The notes below the pieces were generated by a model. The model was not told the origin of the DNA. It searched no databases and saw nothing but the letters and a program-made list of their open reading frames with translations. Of a stretch of DNA of 63,609 nucleotides, positions 1 through 6,677 are shown piece after piece; the stretch's first letter is position 1, and each line of letters opens with the position of its first letter. The DNA comes from a virus, in IMG/VR virus record IMGVR_UViG_3300042892_001063, positions 1 through 63,609 of that record; one strand, given 5' to 3'. The position numbers and the translations under genes were made by a program.

Positions 1-5
1 TTATC

Positions 6-35
6 CGACAACAAACGACTACAAACGACTACAAA
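6..35. repeat. Three 10-bp direct repeats (CGACTACAAA type)
   Basis: Units are 6-15 CGACAACAAA, 16-25 CGACTACAAA and 26-35 CGACTACAAA. On the minus strand each carries a GTCG core at 10-bp phasing, like the iteron array at 62617-62676. They lie in the divergent control region between the two transcription arms. Binding sites for a replication or regulatory protein are an inference. Confidence 0.6.
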
Positions 36-39
36 TGTA
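32..39 (-). promoter_or_regulatory. Possible leftward -7 box (TACATTTG)
   Basis: The plus strand reads CAAATGTA, so the minus strand has TACATTTG, which fits the Bacteroidetes -7 consensus TAnnTTTG. It would fire towards the late arm across the circle junction (first gene at 63194). No good -33 element is seen 19-22 bp away, so this is weak. Confidence 0.25.
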
Positions 40-367
40 AATTATTGAATTGGTTTATATATACATACGCGCGTGTATTACATTATTACGCAAATTTTGA
101 ATTTATAAGATACTTACAAAAGTTGCTTTATACGTGTCTAATATCTTACATCATTTAATATTAACATTTATTTGCAATCATAACTACTTCATTATCAACT
201 ACTTAATGACATTAAAAATATTAACTCTTAATATTATGTTAATTTATTAACTTTTGCCTTAAAATTGTATTTTTTTTAAATACCTGAAAATCAACACTTT
301 AATAAAATCAAACTGTTAATTTTATGTTAATATTTATTTTTGTAGTTTTTTTGTCTTAAAAAGTATT

Positions 368-375
368 TATATTTG
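368..375 (+). promoter_or_regulatory. Rightward -7 promoter box (TATATTTG)
   Basis: TATATTTG matches the Bacteroidetes TAnnTTTG consensus and lies about 85 bp before the first rightward gene. TTG-like elements upstream sit at 14 and 25 bp rather than the preferred 19, so only the -7 box is well supported. Confidence 0.45.
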
Positions 376-426
376 CTTCAGAATTGTACGAAAGACGTGT
401 AATTTAGGCAAATAGCCGACTTAATC

Positions 427-441
427 GCCTGATAATCAGGC
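427..441. promoter_or_regulatory. Palindrome GCCTGAT-A-ATCAGGC before first gene
   Basis: Perfect 7-bp arms (427-433 and 435-441) around one base lie in the leader of the first rightward gene, 17 bp before its ATG. With no loop it is a better operator than a hairpin. It may be the binding site of a phage or host repressor; this is inference. Confidence 0.5.
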
Positions 442-458
442 ATTTACATCAAAACATT

Positions 459-860
459 ATGAATAATTCAACAAAAAATGCAGTAAAATCAACTGTTAAC
501 AATTTAAAAGTAGTTAACAAAGCGGAACAAAAGTTATTAAGTGTACCAACGCCAAAGGTAAAAGCCCCAAAGATAGTAAAGGTAAAAGCCCCTAAAATAG
601 AACTACATAAGGCGTTACTTGACTGTAACCAATTAGACAAAGCTGAAAATTTCAGTTTGTCAGGAGCATTGAACCGCCTTAAAAAGCAAGTTCAAAAAAA
701 CCAAACTTACAAAGGTATTACGCCTGTTATACTTGATGAAGCTATGAAGTTTGACAATTTATTAAAAAACGTGTCCGCCCGTTGTATTGCTTCGCAAAGG
801 TTTACAGTTTACGCCTTAGGACTAGCCGTAAACAAGTACTTAAAAACCGCCTTAAAATAG
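459..860 (+). CDS. Lysine-rich early protein, unknown function
   Basis: This 133-aa protein is not recognised. The first 50 residues are basic and low in complexity, with a tandem KVKAPKI motif (about residues 31-48) reminiscent of histone-tail or DNA-binding extensions. The remainder (about 55-133) is predicted helical with a Lys/Leu pattern. It is the first gene of the rightward arm, behind a TATATTTG box and a palindromic operator candidate, with start context AACATTATG. A nucleic-acid-binding early protein is a guess from composition. A tRNA-like RNA fold begins 17 bases after its stop. Confidence 0.75.
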   Translation: MNNSTKNAVKSTVNNLKVVNKAEQKLLSVPTPKVKAPKIVKVKAPKIELHKALLDCNQLDKAENFSLSGALNRLKKQVQKNQTYKGITPVILDEAMKFDNLLKNVSARCIASQRFTVYALGLAVNKYLKTALK

Positions 861-876
861 GCGTTACCTGAATAAA

Positions 877-933
877 AACCCCGCTTACCTTAGTGAGAAT
901 AGCTAAGGGCAAAAATCGAACTTTTGCGGGGTT
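877..933 (+). ncRNA. tRNA-like three-way junction RNA
   Basis: AACCCCG (877-883) pairs fully with CGGGGTT (927-933) as a 7-bp acceptor-like stem. CAAAA (910-914) pairs with TTTTG (922-926) around ATCGAAC, which follows the T-loop pattern except at its first base. A single 6-bp hairpin, CCTTAG (888-893) with CTAAGG (903-908), occupies the place of the D and anticodon arms. It cannot be a working tRNA but has tRNA top-half geometry. A role as terminator, processing site or tRNA mimic is open; no U-run follows. Confidence 0.55.
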
Positions 934-941
934 CAAATATA

Positions 942-976
942 CCTTATTTTAGGTATAAAAAGCCCTTATTTTAGGT
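942..976. repeat. Tandem CCTTATTTTAGGT repeats, 22 bp apart
   Basis: Two identical 13-mers occupy 942-954 and 964-976. Their start-to-start distance of 22 bp is about two helical turns, so a protein bound to both would lie on one face of the DNA. They stand just after the tRNA-like fold and upstream of a long non-coding gap. An operator role is inferred. Confidence 0.55.
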
Positions 977-1049
977 GCTTATGTATAAACGGCAAAAATA
1001 TCTATTTTGATACGTTGTTTATATCGTTCATTGACTTATTGGAATTGAC

Positions 1050-1087
1050 TTTTACAAATGCAAACATAATTTGTTTACAAATGTAAC
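1050..1087. promoter_or_regulatory. Paired operator candidates (TTTACAAATG)
   Basis: The two copies TTTTACAAATGCAAAC (1050-1065) and GTTTACAAATGTAAC (1073-1087) are 23 bp apart and are imperfect versions of the perfect palindrome at 1249-1264. Shared 6-bp arms and near two-turn spacing suggest a dimeric repressor site. Confidence 0.45.
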
Positions 1088-1188
1088 GACTTGGAACACT
1101 ACGAAAGTACCATCATAAAATCGTATATAGTTACAGTATTGACAGTAATAGGTTCGCCTTAGTTGATATGTAGTGTATATAGTCAAGC

Positions 1189-1206
1189 CCGCTTGCAAGC
1201 GGTTTT
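1189..1206 (+). terminator. Palindromic hairpin with short T run
   Basis: CCGCTTGCAAGCGG (1189-1202) is a perfect 14-base palindrome followed by TTTT. With only four T residues and a tight loop it could be a weak intrinsic terminator or a protein-binding site. Confidence 0.35.
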
Positions 1207-1248
1207 AATATGCAAAAAAGTCAATTATGACTTAGACAAAATAGGTAT

Positions 1249-1264
1249 GTTTACAAATGTAAAC
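1249..1264. promoter_or_regulatory. Perfect inverted repeat GTTTAC-AAAT-GTAAAC
   Basis: Six-base arms flank a 4-base centre. This is the best copy of the element also found at 1050-1087, and a shorter version is at 31-40. It lies 120 bp before the early operon. Operator function is inferred from copy number and symmetry. Confidence 0.45.
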
Positions 1265-1283
1265 ACAAATATAAATAACAATA

Positions 1284-1306
1284 CCACCTTACATATAGTG
1301 AGGTGG
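1284..1306 (+). promoter_or_regulatory. Strong 9-bp RNA hairpin
   Basis: CCACCTTAC (1284-1292) pairs with GTGAGGTGG (1298-1306), with one G-T pair and loop ATATA. It stands five bases before the tRNA-like element at 1312 and upstream of the gene at 1385, with no T run behind it. It probably belongs to a structured leader. Confidence 0.5.
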
Positions 1307-1311
1307 AATAT

Positions 1312-1363
1312 TGTATGGTATAGCTATTGGAATAGTCAATGTGGTTCGATTCCACACTATACA
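1312..1363 (+). ncRNA. Minimal tRNA-like element lacking an anticodon arm
   Basis: TGTATGG (1312-1318) pairs with CTATACA (1357-1363) through one G-T pair. A textbook T arm, TGTGG-TTCGATT-CCACA (1340-1356), has the TTCRANY loop. Between them lies one short hairpin (CTAT/ATAG around TGGA) where D and anticodon arms should be, so the total is about 52 nt. The sequence after it, CACTAACTTTAAA, is repeated after the tRNA-like element at 8137, and in both cases a start codon follows shortly. It may be a degenerate tRNA or a leader structure. Confidence 0.5.
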
Positions 1364-1384
1364 CTAACTTTAAAATAAACCAAA

Positions 1385-1567
1385 ATGAGAACACGTATTG
1401 AAACCAAAGTAAATGTTGAAAGCGTAATTCAACAAATTGAAAATGAATTTACAGCCTATTCAAAGGCTGTCAAAACAGTAATGAAATTATACAATTTAGC
1501 GTACAAAGATGCTAAGCGTATGCTTGAAGCGAGAATAGAGTACAGACTAACCTTTAAAACTAATTAA
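1385..1567 (+). CDS. Small early protein, unknown function
   Basis: This 60-aa protein is charged and probably all-helical (VESVIQQIENEFTAY, then a basic helix with KDAKRMLEAR). It is not recognised. It starts 21 bases after the tRNA-like element and is followed after one base by the next gene, so it opens the main early operon. The basic C-terminal half could bind nucleic acid, but nothing specific shows this. Confidence 0.7.
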   Translation: MRTRIETKVNVESVIQQIENEFTAYSKAVKTVMKLYNLAYKDAKRMLEARIEYRLTFKTN

Positions 1568-1568
1568 G

Positions 1569-1790
1569 ATGAACACAACAATTAAAGAACAAATTGAATC
1601 TCAAAGTTGGAAAGGTTTGGGATATACTATTTATGTTATAGATTATTCTAAGTTTATTCAAGGATTAGAAACAGAAACCGAAGCAGAAAATAATGCTTAT
1701 ACATATTGGCAAACAAATAAAGGTATTGAATTTCAAGACGAGAGAAGTGAATTAGCTTATAATAATAATATAAAAATAAAAACAATATGA
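1569..1790 (+). CDS. Small acidic early protein, unknown function
   Basis: This 73-aa protein is not recognised. It contains aromatic residues (WKGLGYTIYVIDYSKF) followed by an acidic helix with ETETEAENN, and has a short basic end. The stop overlaps the start of the next gene as ATGA, so the two are translationally coupled in the early operon. Confidence 0.7.
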   Translation: MNTTIKEQIESQSWKGLGYTIYVIDYSKFIQGLETETEAENNAYTYWQTNKGIEFQDERSELAYNNNIKIKTI

Positions 1791-1906
1791 GAAACTTAAT
1801 CAATTTCGTAGTAGCGTCAATCACGCTGTTAACGGTGGACAATGCTGTAATGTGTATTGGAATAGTAGCAATAGTATTAATCAATATCAAATCAATAGTA
1901 AGATGA
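1787..1906 (+). CDS. Tiny membrane protein
   Basis: This 39-aa protein is one hydrophobic stretch with two possible short membrane segments (LINFVVASITLLTV and CIGIVAIVLINI). It overlaps the preceding and following genes as ATGA at both ends, which makes translation very likely. Host membrane interference or superinfection exclusion would fit, without direct evidence. Confidence 0.65.
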   Translation: MRNLINFVVASITLLTVDNAVMCIGIVAIVLINIKSIVR

Positions 1907-2190
1907 ATTATATAACACCAATTAAGAAACAATTAGACTCAAATATGCACGACCAATGCGTAATGTTTATGTTAATCGGAACACCTAGAGAAAGTCCAAG
2001 GTGGATGAACTTCGGAGATTTCAATATGGATACCAAAGTATTGACAATTCAAAGCACCCAACGAAGAGGAATATTCTTCAATGTTGAAACAGACTTTGAT
2101 TGGGTAGATTGCGAAGAGTTTTGGGTACAATTCAAGCTATATAGAACTAGTTTTTTAATAGATAACTATCCAACAATTAGTACATATTAA
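1903..2190 (+). CDS. Conserved-looking small protein, unknown function
   Basis: The 95-aa form starts at 1903, where ATGA overlaps the stop of the tiny membrane gene; an upstream ATG at 1852 in the same frame would run through that gene and is less likely. The sequence is rich in aromatic and acidic residues (PRWMNFGDFNMD, DFDWVDCEEFWVQF). It has no recognised domain. Confidence 0.65.
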   Translation: MNYITPIKKQLDSNMHDQCVMFMLIGTPRESPRWMNFGDFNMDTKVLTIQSTQRRGIFFNVETDFDWVDCEEFWVQFKLYRTSFLIDNYPTISTY

Positions 2191-2191
2191 T

Positions 2192-2419
2192 ATGGCACTT
2201 TACGAAATAGTTATAGGAAATCAGTCAGGAGATACTAATTATTCAGTATTGGTATTATCAAATCAACCTTTAGATGAGAAAAACGCTCACAATGTAGTAG
2301 GTATAGATGAGGGTTGGGGAGAATATATTGCATCAGTAAGTATAGCTATGGTGCGAACTAACTCTTACGATGAAGAAGAAGAAGAAGAATTAATGAACAT
2401 TAGAAACTTATTATTATGA
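2192..2419 (+). CDS. Small acidic protein, unknown function
   Basis: This 75-aa protein is not recognised. It begins one base after the previous stop. It has a run of glutamates (DEEEEEE) near the C-terminus and an ATGA overlap with the next gene. The acidic tail could mimic nucleic acid, but this is only a compositional remark. Confidence 0.65.
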   Translation: MALYEIVIGNQSGDTNYSVLVLSNQPLDEKNAHNVVGIDEGWGEYIASVSIAMVRTNSYDEEEEEELMNIRNLLL

Positions 2420-2754
2420 AATTTATAATAGACAGACCGATTGAAGGCTCATATTCAGAAGAAATAAAATTTGAGCAAACTCATAAATTCTTTAATATGG
2501 AAGACAAGGAAAGAGCCGAGAGAAATAGATTAAGATGGATTGAGCCCGATGAAACAGTTATATATGGTTGGATTGATGATGATGAAACTTGTCATAGAGT
2601 GTGTAGAAAAACAATTGAATGCATAGATGTTAACACGCTTGAGGAATTATATGCCATCACTAAAAGTAACGAGGGCAAAATAGTGTTCGGAACTAATAGA
2701 GGTCACGAAGGTATTGATGGGTGGATAGAGATATATGATGACTACAGAGAGTAA
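2416..2754 (+). CDS. Unknown acidic early protein
   Basis: This 112-aa protein is acidic (IEPDETVIYGWIDDDET). It has two cysteines and a histidine close together (CHRVCRKTIEC, about residues 66-76) that might hold a metal. It is coupled to the gene before by ATGA overlap. No family is recognised. Confidence 0.7.
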   Translation: MKFIIDRPIEGSYSEEIKFEQTHKFFNMEDKERAERNRLRWIEPDETVIYGWIDDDETCHRVCRKTIECIDVNTLEELYAITKSNEGKIVFGTNRGHEGIDGWIEIYDDYRE

Positions 2755-2758
2755 AGAT

Positions 2759-2914
2759 ATGCAAACAGAACTAACAGACATTAAGAAGTGGACAGATACC
2801 TATCTAAATCCACCAACAGTACAGGCGTGGAAAGATGCGTACGAGAAACTTAAAAAAGTCCACGATAAGTACGGCACAATAGAAATAAGTATAATCAAAT
2901 CATTAATCAATTAA
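2759..2914 (+). CDS. Small helical protein
   Basis: This 51-aa gene starts four bases after the previous stop and ends five bases before the next start, so it fills the gap exactly. The sequence (KKWTDTYLNPPTVQAWKDAY) is predicted helical with conserved-looking tryptophans. Its function is unknown. Confidence 0.6.
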   Translation: MQTELTDIKKWTDTYLNPPTVQAWKDAYEKLKKVHDKYGTIEISIIKSLIN

Positions 2915-2918
2915 CATT

Positions 2919-3320
2919 ATGGAAACAAAAACAATTCAATCGTGGAGACACAAAAAAGTACGTGTAAAAGAAGAGTATATTATTAAAGAAAGGCTTATAG
3001 ATGAAGACGCATCTACCTATGATGATGATGACAATATTATTGAAGAAGTGTATTATGAACAAGAGTATATAAAGTCCTATTGTGGACTTGGAAGTGTATT
3101 AAGAGGCAAAGAGCGAGATGTTTTTGAGGTAGCATCTGACTGTTATGGCGTTGACTTATATAGTTATCATTTTCAAAAATTTGATATAGATACACTACCT
3201 GAACCAACGCATCAAATAATATTAAGAGATAATGGATACCCATTTATGTGGGATACTAAGTACTTCGAGGTGGTAACGGCTGAAACAATTTATGTAACTG
3301 ACAAAGAATTTAATCAATAA
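2919..3320 (+). CDS. Unknown early protein
   Basis: This 133-aa protein is tyrosine- and aspartate-rich, with a stretch of acidic residues (DASTYDDDDNIIEE). It has start context AACATTATG, which recurs before several genes of this operon. No family is recognised. It is packed between genes with 4-base gaps. Confidence 0.7.
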   Translation: METKTIQSWRHKKVRVKEEYIIKERLIDEDASTYDDDDNIIEEVYYEQEYIKSYCGLGSVLRGKERDVFEVASDCYGVDLYSYHFQKFDIDTLPEPTHQIILRDNGYPFMWDTKYFEVVTAETIYVTDKEFNQ

Positions 3321-3324
3321 CATT

Positions 3325-3669
3325 ATGAACACACAAAACTTTTTAGATGCATTAGACAAATTAACTTTTGTCAAGTACGAAGACAAGACCCTGCATACGG
3401 CAGAGGGTTTTGAGATTAGCTATGAAATTGAATTAAATGGTGGTGCAATATCAAAGTATCCACTTGAATTCATATTCAGAGTAAGGAAAGACAACACACA
3501 CGTACAATCGTGGGGTTGTGAAGACAATGACGACAATATTATTGCTAACATTTGGTGGCAAAAGAAAGAGAGTTCGATGCATCAATTAGAGTATGATGCG
3601 AAAGACAAAAAGAAATGCGAATTAAAAGATGAATTTAAACGATTAACCGTTTATAAATTAGAACTATGA
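3325..3669 (+). CDS. Unknown early protein
   Basis: This 114-aa protein looks like a mixed alpha/beta domain with alternating hydrophobic strands (KYPLEFIFRVRKD). It overlaps the next gene by ATGA and has no recognised family. Start context is AACATTATG. Confidence 0.7.
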   Translation: MNTQNFLDALDKLTFVKYEDKTLHTAEGFEISYEIELNGGAISKYPLEFIFRVRKDNTHVQSWGCEDNDDNIIANIWWQKKESSMHQLEYDAKDKKKCELKDEFKRLTVYKLEL

Positions 3670-3878
3670 AAGACATTAAACATTATTCAGACCAAGAGCT
3701 AAGCCTCTTATTTTTTAACGATGAGTTTTTATATACGGAACTAATGAGAGCAGTCAGGAGAGCTGACTTTACTATTGTAAAAGAGTTATGCGATGAGTTT
3801 TTCATCTACACGAAAGACCAATTAGAGGACTTAGCCGACACATTCAACAATGAACTAATAGATTACGAACAAGAATAA
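3666..3878 (+). CDS. Unknown early protein
   Basis: This 70-aa protein is acidic and helical (HYSDQELSLLFFNDEFLYTEL), translationally coupled to the gene before by ATGA. No domain is recognised. The intergenic leader after it contains AACTATCACTCTATGG, one copy of a recurrent start context. Confidence 0.7.
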   Translation: MKDIKHYSDQELSLLFFNDEFLYTELMRAVRRADFTIVKELCDEFFIYTKDQLEDLADTFNNELIDYEQE

Positions 3879-3890
3879 AACTATCACTCT

Positions 3891-4193
3891 ATGGAAAAAG
3901 AATTTAGAATTTATAAGCATAAATTAATTTTAAACAAGGGAGACAAGCGAATACTCAAAAAGTATTTAAAGTATTACGCTGACAAATTAGAGGTAACTAA
4001 TTATAGTTTATCAGAAGACTTTATAGGGTGTACTCCTGCGGCAGATATGGAAAAATACTATATAGGTATGAGGTTTATGGTTGGGCAAATGCAGCACGAA
4101 TTAAATAATATTAAGACTGTTGGAGAACAACAGGAGATTGACAGGAAGTGGGATTTAATAAAGGATAGAAATATAATAGGAGAAGAACAATAA
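3891..4193 (+). CDS. Unknown early protein
   Basis: This 100-aa protein has a basic first half (KHKLILNKGDKRILKKYLKYY) and an acidic, helical second half. It is not recognised. The start is supported by the AACTATC-type leader directly upstream. Confidence 0.7.
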   Translation: MEKEFRIYKHKLILNKGDKRILKKYLKYYADKLEVTNYSLSEDFIGCTPAADMEKYYIGMRFMVGQMQHELNNIKTVGEQQEIDRKWDLIKDRNIIGEEQ

Positions 4194-4216
4194 TTATTAA
4201 CTAAATTTTTTACATT

Positions 4217-5431
4217 ATGACATTATCAGAATTAAGAATACTTTACGAAGTGTTCGACCAAGACAGAAGAAAAGTGGAACGTGCAATTGCAAGTATTGAC
4301 GAGGAGTTTGTAACCATTGACGAGGTAGAGCGTGAAGATTACTTTATATACGGAAAATTCATATACTCGTCTGACAACTATGTGAGTGACTACTATGGTA
4401 ATTTAGTAGAAAGAGACAATGCGTTTTGGTGTAGTGGATATGAAGAATACTTCAACATTGAGGATAGCGTGACCGTCTATGAGTATAGGAATGAAGATAG
4501 ATACAGTCGCAGATATGCCGAGCAGAACTGTGATTGGAACGAGTATCGTGGAGAATACTACGACCAAGAGGCATTGGCGGAACACGACCTTGTATATGTT
4601 GAAGATGCAGGGGAGATTATGAATGAAGATAGCGCATATTATCACGAAGAAGAAGGGAATTGGTACACATATCCTAGTGACAGACAGGAATACACACGAG
4701 GGTATCACGATGGTTCGTACCAATCAGTAAACTTTGACGGCAAGTCTAAGTATAAAATTGGCTATGAGATTGAGAAGGAAGACCAAAGGGTATTAGAATC
4801 TATTAACATTGAGGACTTCGAGCAAGAGACGGGGGGTGTATGGCGTAAAGAGAGAGACGGCAGTCTTAATGAAGGTACAGGCTACGAGTTAATCAGTCCT
4901 ACATTTGAGTTCAATATTGACAAAATATTTGAGCATATCGAGGGCAATAGTACATTGGTAAAACATATCAATGCAGAGATTTCAACACGATGCGGTGGAC
5001 ATATCCACTTATCAGAAGCGGGGTTATCAGGAGAGCAACTGTTTGATAAGGTCAAAGGTTATACGCCACTGTTCTACGCATTGTACTATGGTAGAGTTGA
5101 CAAAACATACTGTAAAGGTAAGGCTAACATTGACCTCAAGTGTGAGAACGAGAAGTACCAAGCAATTAAGATACATCATGACCGTATTGAGTTTAGGATT
5201 ATCAGCGCAGTACCAAACGTTAAGACATTGAAGTGGCGAACTAAGTTGTTGATGATGATTCTACAACACCCTACCAATGACATTATCAAAGCGTACTACA
5301 ATGTAGATACCAAGTTCACAAAAATACTTAAGCAAACCTACTCTGATGAGAAGTTGGTTGAGTTGAAAGAAAGATTTATAAAATTTACAAGACAATTCGA
5401 GGGAATAGATATTAATAACAATAAAAAATAA
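4217..5431 (+). CDS. Putative amidoligase (COOH-NH2 ligase fold)
   Basis: This 404-aa protein carries the signature of the phage/bacterial amidoligase family of the glutamine synthetase/GCS-like ligase fold: GYEIE (182-186), DGSL with GYELISP (214-228), CGGHIHLS (259-266) and HHDRIEFRI (320-328). Such enzymes form amide bonds between a carboxylate and an amine using ATP. Residues 1-170 are very rich in Tyr, Glu and Asp, with about three degenerate repeats (EYFNIEDS, EYYDQEAL, YYHEEEG). They resemble treble-clef/ribbon repeats that have lost most cysteines. The next gene, seven bases on, is a class II glutamine amidotransferase, a known partner that can supply ammonia. The target could be peptidoglycan or a protein; the sequence does not say. 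Confidence 0.85.
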   Translation: MTLSELRILYEVFDQDRRKVERAIASIDEEFVTIDEVEREDYFIYGKFIYSSDNYVSDYYGNLVERDNAFWCSGYEEYFNIEDSVTVYEYRNEDRYSRRYAEQNCDWNEYRGEYYDQEALAEHDLVYVEDAGEIMNEDSAYYHEEEGNWYTYPSDRQEYTRGYHDGSYQSVNFDGKSKYKIGYEIEKEDQRVLESINIEDFEQETGGVWRKERDGSLNEGTGYELISPTFEFNIDKIFEHIEGNSTLVKHINAEISTRCGGHIHLSEAGLSGEQLFDKVKGYTPLFYALYYGRVDKTYCKGKANIDLKCENEKYQAIKIHHDRIEFRIISAVPNVKTLKWRTKLLMMILQHPTNDIIKAYYNVDTKFTKILKQTYSDEKLVELKERFIKFTRQFEGIDINNNKK

Positions 5432-5437
5432 AACATT

Positions 5438-6256
5438 ATGTGCATAGCAATTTTAAACTGTAAAAAAGGTGGAAGACTACCTAAAAAACAAATTCAAAAC
5501 TCTTGGGATAACAATGATATGGGAGCAGGGCTTCTATGGAATAAAGATAACAAGTTAAATGTATTCAAAACGTATGAGTACGAAGAGTATATCGAGAAGT
5601 ATAACGAGCTGCGTGATGATAAGTCTATCGGGCATATTGTCCTACATTTCAGGATAGCCACAAGTGGATACAAAGGAGAGCATAACCTACACCCATTCCT
5701 TACCAATGATAACTTAGGGTTCGTACATAACGGAGTGATTAAGGGATTAGGTAATAAAACATTCTCAGATACGTATGAGTTCAACGATATGCTTAAGAAA
5801 TTCAGTCATAACTTCCTGACTTGTGATATGAGTAAGTTCTTCATATCAGAGTACATAGGGTATAGCAAGTTAATCTTCTTAGATAATAAAGACAAGTACA
5901 CCATTATCAACGAAGAGTTAGGCAAGTGGTCAAGTGGCAATTGGTACTCAAACGATTCGTATAAAGAATATAATGACTACTCGTACCACGGGAATGTTAA
6001 GGTAGCTAAGGGTGCTAACAATAGCGTTGACTTCTCAGCTAAGTGGGACGATATGGACGTATGGGATAGCCCTACGCCTAAGACATATACCTATGATGAT
6101 GAGGAGTTGTATGATGAGTGGGAGATATACGAATACTTATGCGACCTATACGGATTAGACCCTAACGATGAGTCCTCATTCAAGGAGATTGAGATATATA
6201 TGGACTTAAACGGAGCTAAAACTATTACTGAACTGTACGATACTATCGTACTTTAA
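5438..6256 (+). CDS. Class II glutamine amidotransferase-like protein
   Basis: This 272-aa protein begins MCIAIL, placing the Ntn-type catalytic cysteine at position 2. HFRIATSG (about 69-76) and FVHNGVI (about 94-100) match the substrate-binding Arg and oxyanion Asn-Gly of GATase type 2 domains. It would hydrolyse glutamine and pass ammonia to a ligase, here most likely the amidoligase just upstream. The C-terminal 60 residues are very acidic and look like an added binding segment. Operon pairing strongly supports joint function. Confidence 0.85.
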   Translation: MCIAILNCKKGGRLPKKQIQNSWDNNDMGAGLLWNKDNKLNVFKTYEYEEYIEKYNELRDDKSIGHIVLHFRIATSGYKGEHNLHPFLTNDNLGFVHNGVIKGLGNKTFSDTYEFNDMLKKFSHNFLTCDMSKFFISEYIGYSKLIFLDNKDKYTIINEELGKWSSGNWYSNDSYKEYNDYSYHGNVKVAKGANNSVDFSAKWDDMDVWDSPTPKTYTYDDEELYDEWEIYEYLCDLYGLDPNDESSFKEIEIYMDLNGAKTITELYDTIVL

Positions 6257-6273
6257 TTAAAACTATCATTATT

Positions 6274-6342
6274 ATGGAAACATTAATAGTTTTATGTGCG
6301 TACTTACTAGGTATATTCACAGGAATGAATTTAAAAAAATAA
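6274..6342 (+). CDS. Tiny membrane peptide
   Basis: This 22-aa peptide has one hydrophobic segment (LIVLCAYLLGIFTG) and a KK end. It begins behind the recurrent leader AACTATCATTATTATGG and ends five bases before the next ATG. Size makes it uncertain, but leader and packing favour translation. Confidence 0.45.
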   Translation: METLIVLCAYLLGIFTGMNLKK

Positions 6343-6347
6343 TAGTT

Positions 6348-6503
6348 ATGGAAAATGAAAATTATTATGTTGAGTTTACAGGAGAGTTTTATCAATCTGT
6401 ATTTCCAAAAAACGAATCAGACAAAAGTCAACTTCATACTACAAAGCAAGATGCTATAGATTATATAGTTCAAGAGAGTGGAGTATATCCAACAATACTT
6501 TAA
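6348..6503 (+). CDS. Small acidic protein, unknown function
   Basis: This 51-aa protein is read from the ATG at 6348; an earlier in-frame ATG at 6294 lies inside the tiny membrane gene and lacks a leader. The sequence is aromatic and acidic (NYYVEFTGEFYQSVF). No family is recognised. Confidence 0.55.
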   Translation: MENENYYVEFTGEFYQSVFPKNESDKSQLHTTKQDAIDYIVQESGVYPTIL

Positions 6504-6524
6504 TAATTAAAAACTATCATCATT

Positions 6525-6677
6525 ATGGAAGACGTAACCAAATTTTATGAGTGGCTCTTAAAAATTAAAAGCATTCATTTAGCAGACAATTACCGTATGA
6601 GCAAGGCGTTCGATACGGTATATCAAAACAGTGTTGAACCAATTAAAAGAGAACGGAAATGTACACTATCTACTTAG
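6525..6677 (+). CDS. Small basic helical protein
   Basis: This 50-aa gene starts behind the leader AACTATCATCATTATGG. It is helical (VTKFYEWLLKIKSIHLAD) with a basic end (KRERK). Its stop lies within the start of the next gene (overlap of 19 bases). Function is unknown. Confidence 0.6.
   Translation: MEDVTKFYEWLLKIKSIHLADNYRMSKAFDTVYQNSVEPIKRERKCTLST

Larger units (their letters stand above)
1..127. repeat. Terminal redundancy, left copy
   Basis: The first 127 bases are identical to bases 63483-63609. An exact repeat of this length at both ends of an assembled contig is the usual mark of a circular or circularly permuted genome cut at an arbitrary point by a k=127 assembler. It is probably not a biological terminal repeat. 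It contains three 10-bp repeats (6-35) and a CG-rich core, ACGCGCGT, in an AT-rich setting. Confidence 0.9.
128..458. other. AT-rich divergent control region
   Basis: No gene is visible on either strand. The stretch is extremely AT-rich, with repeated TATGTTAAT words (near 234 and 323) and a doubled AACTACTT (near 182 and 197). It separates the rightward and leftward arms and probably holds early promoters and perhaps an unwinding element. Confidence 0.5.
977..1283. other. Non-coding control region with palindromes
   Basis: No credible gene is seen. Three related inverted repeats of the form GTTTAC-AAAT-GTAAAC lie at 1050-1065, 1073-1087 and 1249-1264; the last is perfect. The palindrome CCGCTTGCAAGCGG (1189-1202) is followed by TTTT. 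The stretch looks like a switch region separating the first gene from the main early operon. Confidence 0.55.

Noticed and set aside
1163-1378. 71-aa rightward reading frame
   Set aside because: It runs through a palindrome, a 9-bp hairpin and the tRNA-like element, has Cys/Asn-rich low-quality sequence and no start context.
4403-4723. 106-aa leftward frame within the amidoligase gene
   Set aside because: It is antisense to a strongly conserved gene and its hydrophobic composition is the mirror of the Tyr/Glu-rich coding strand.
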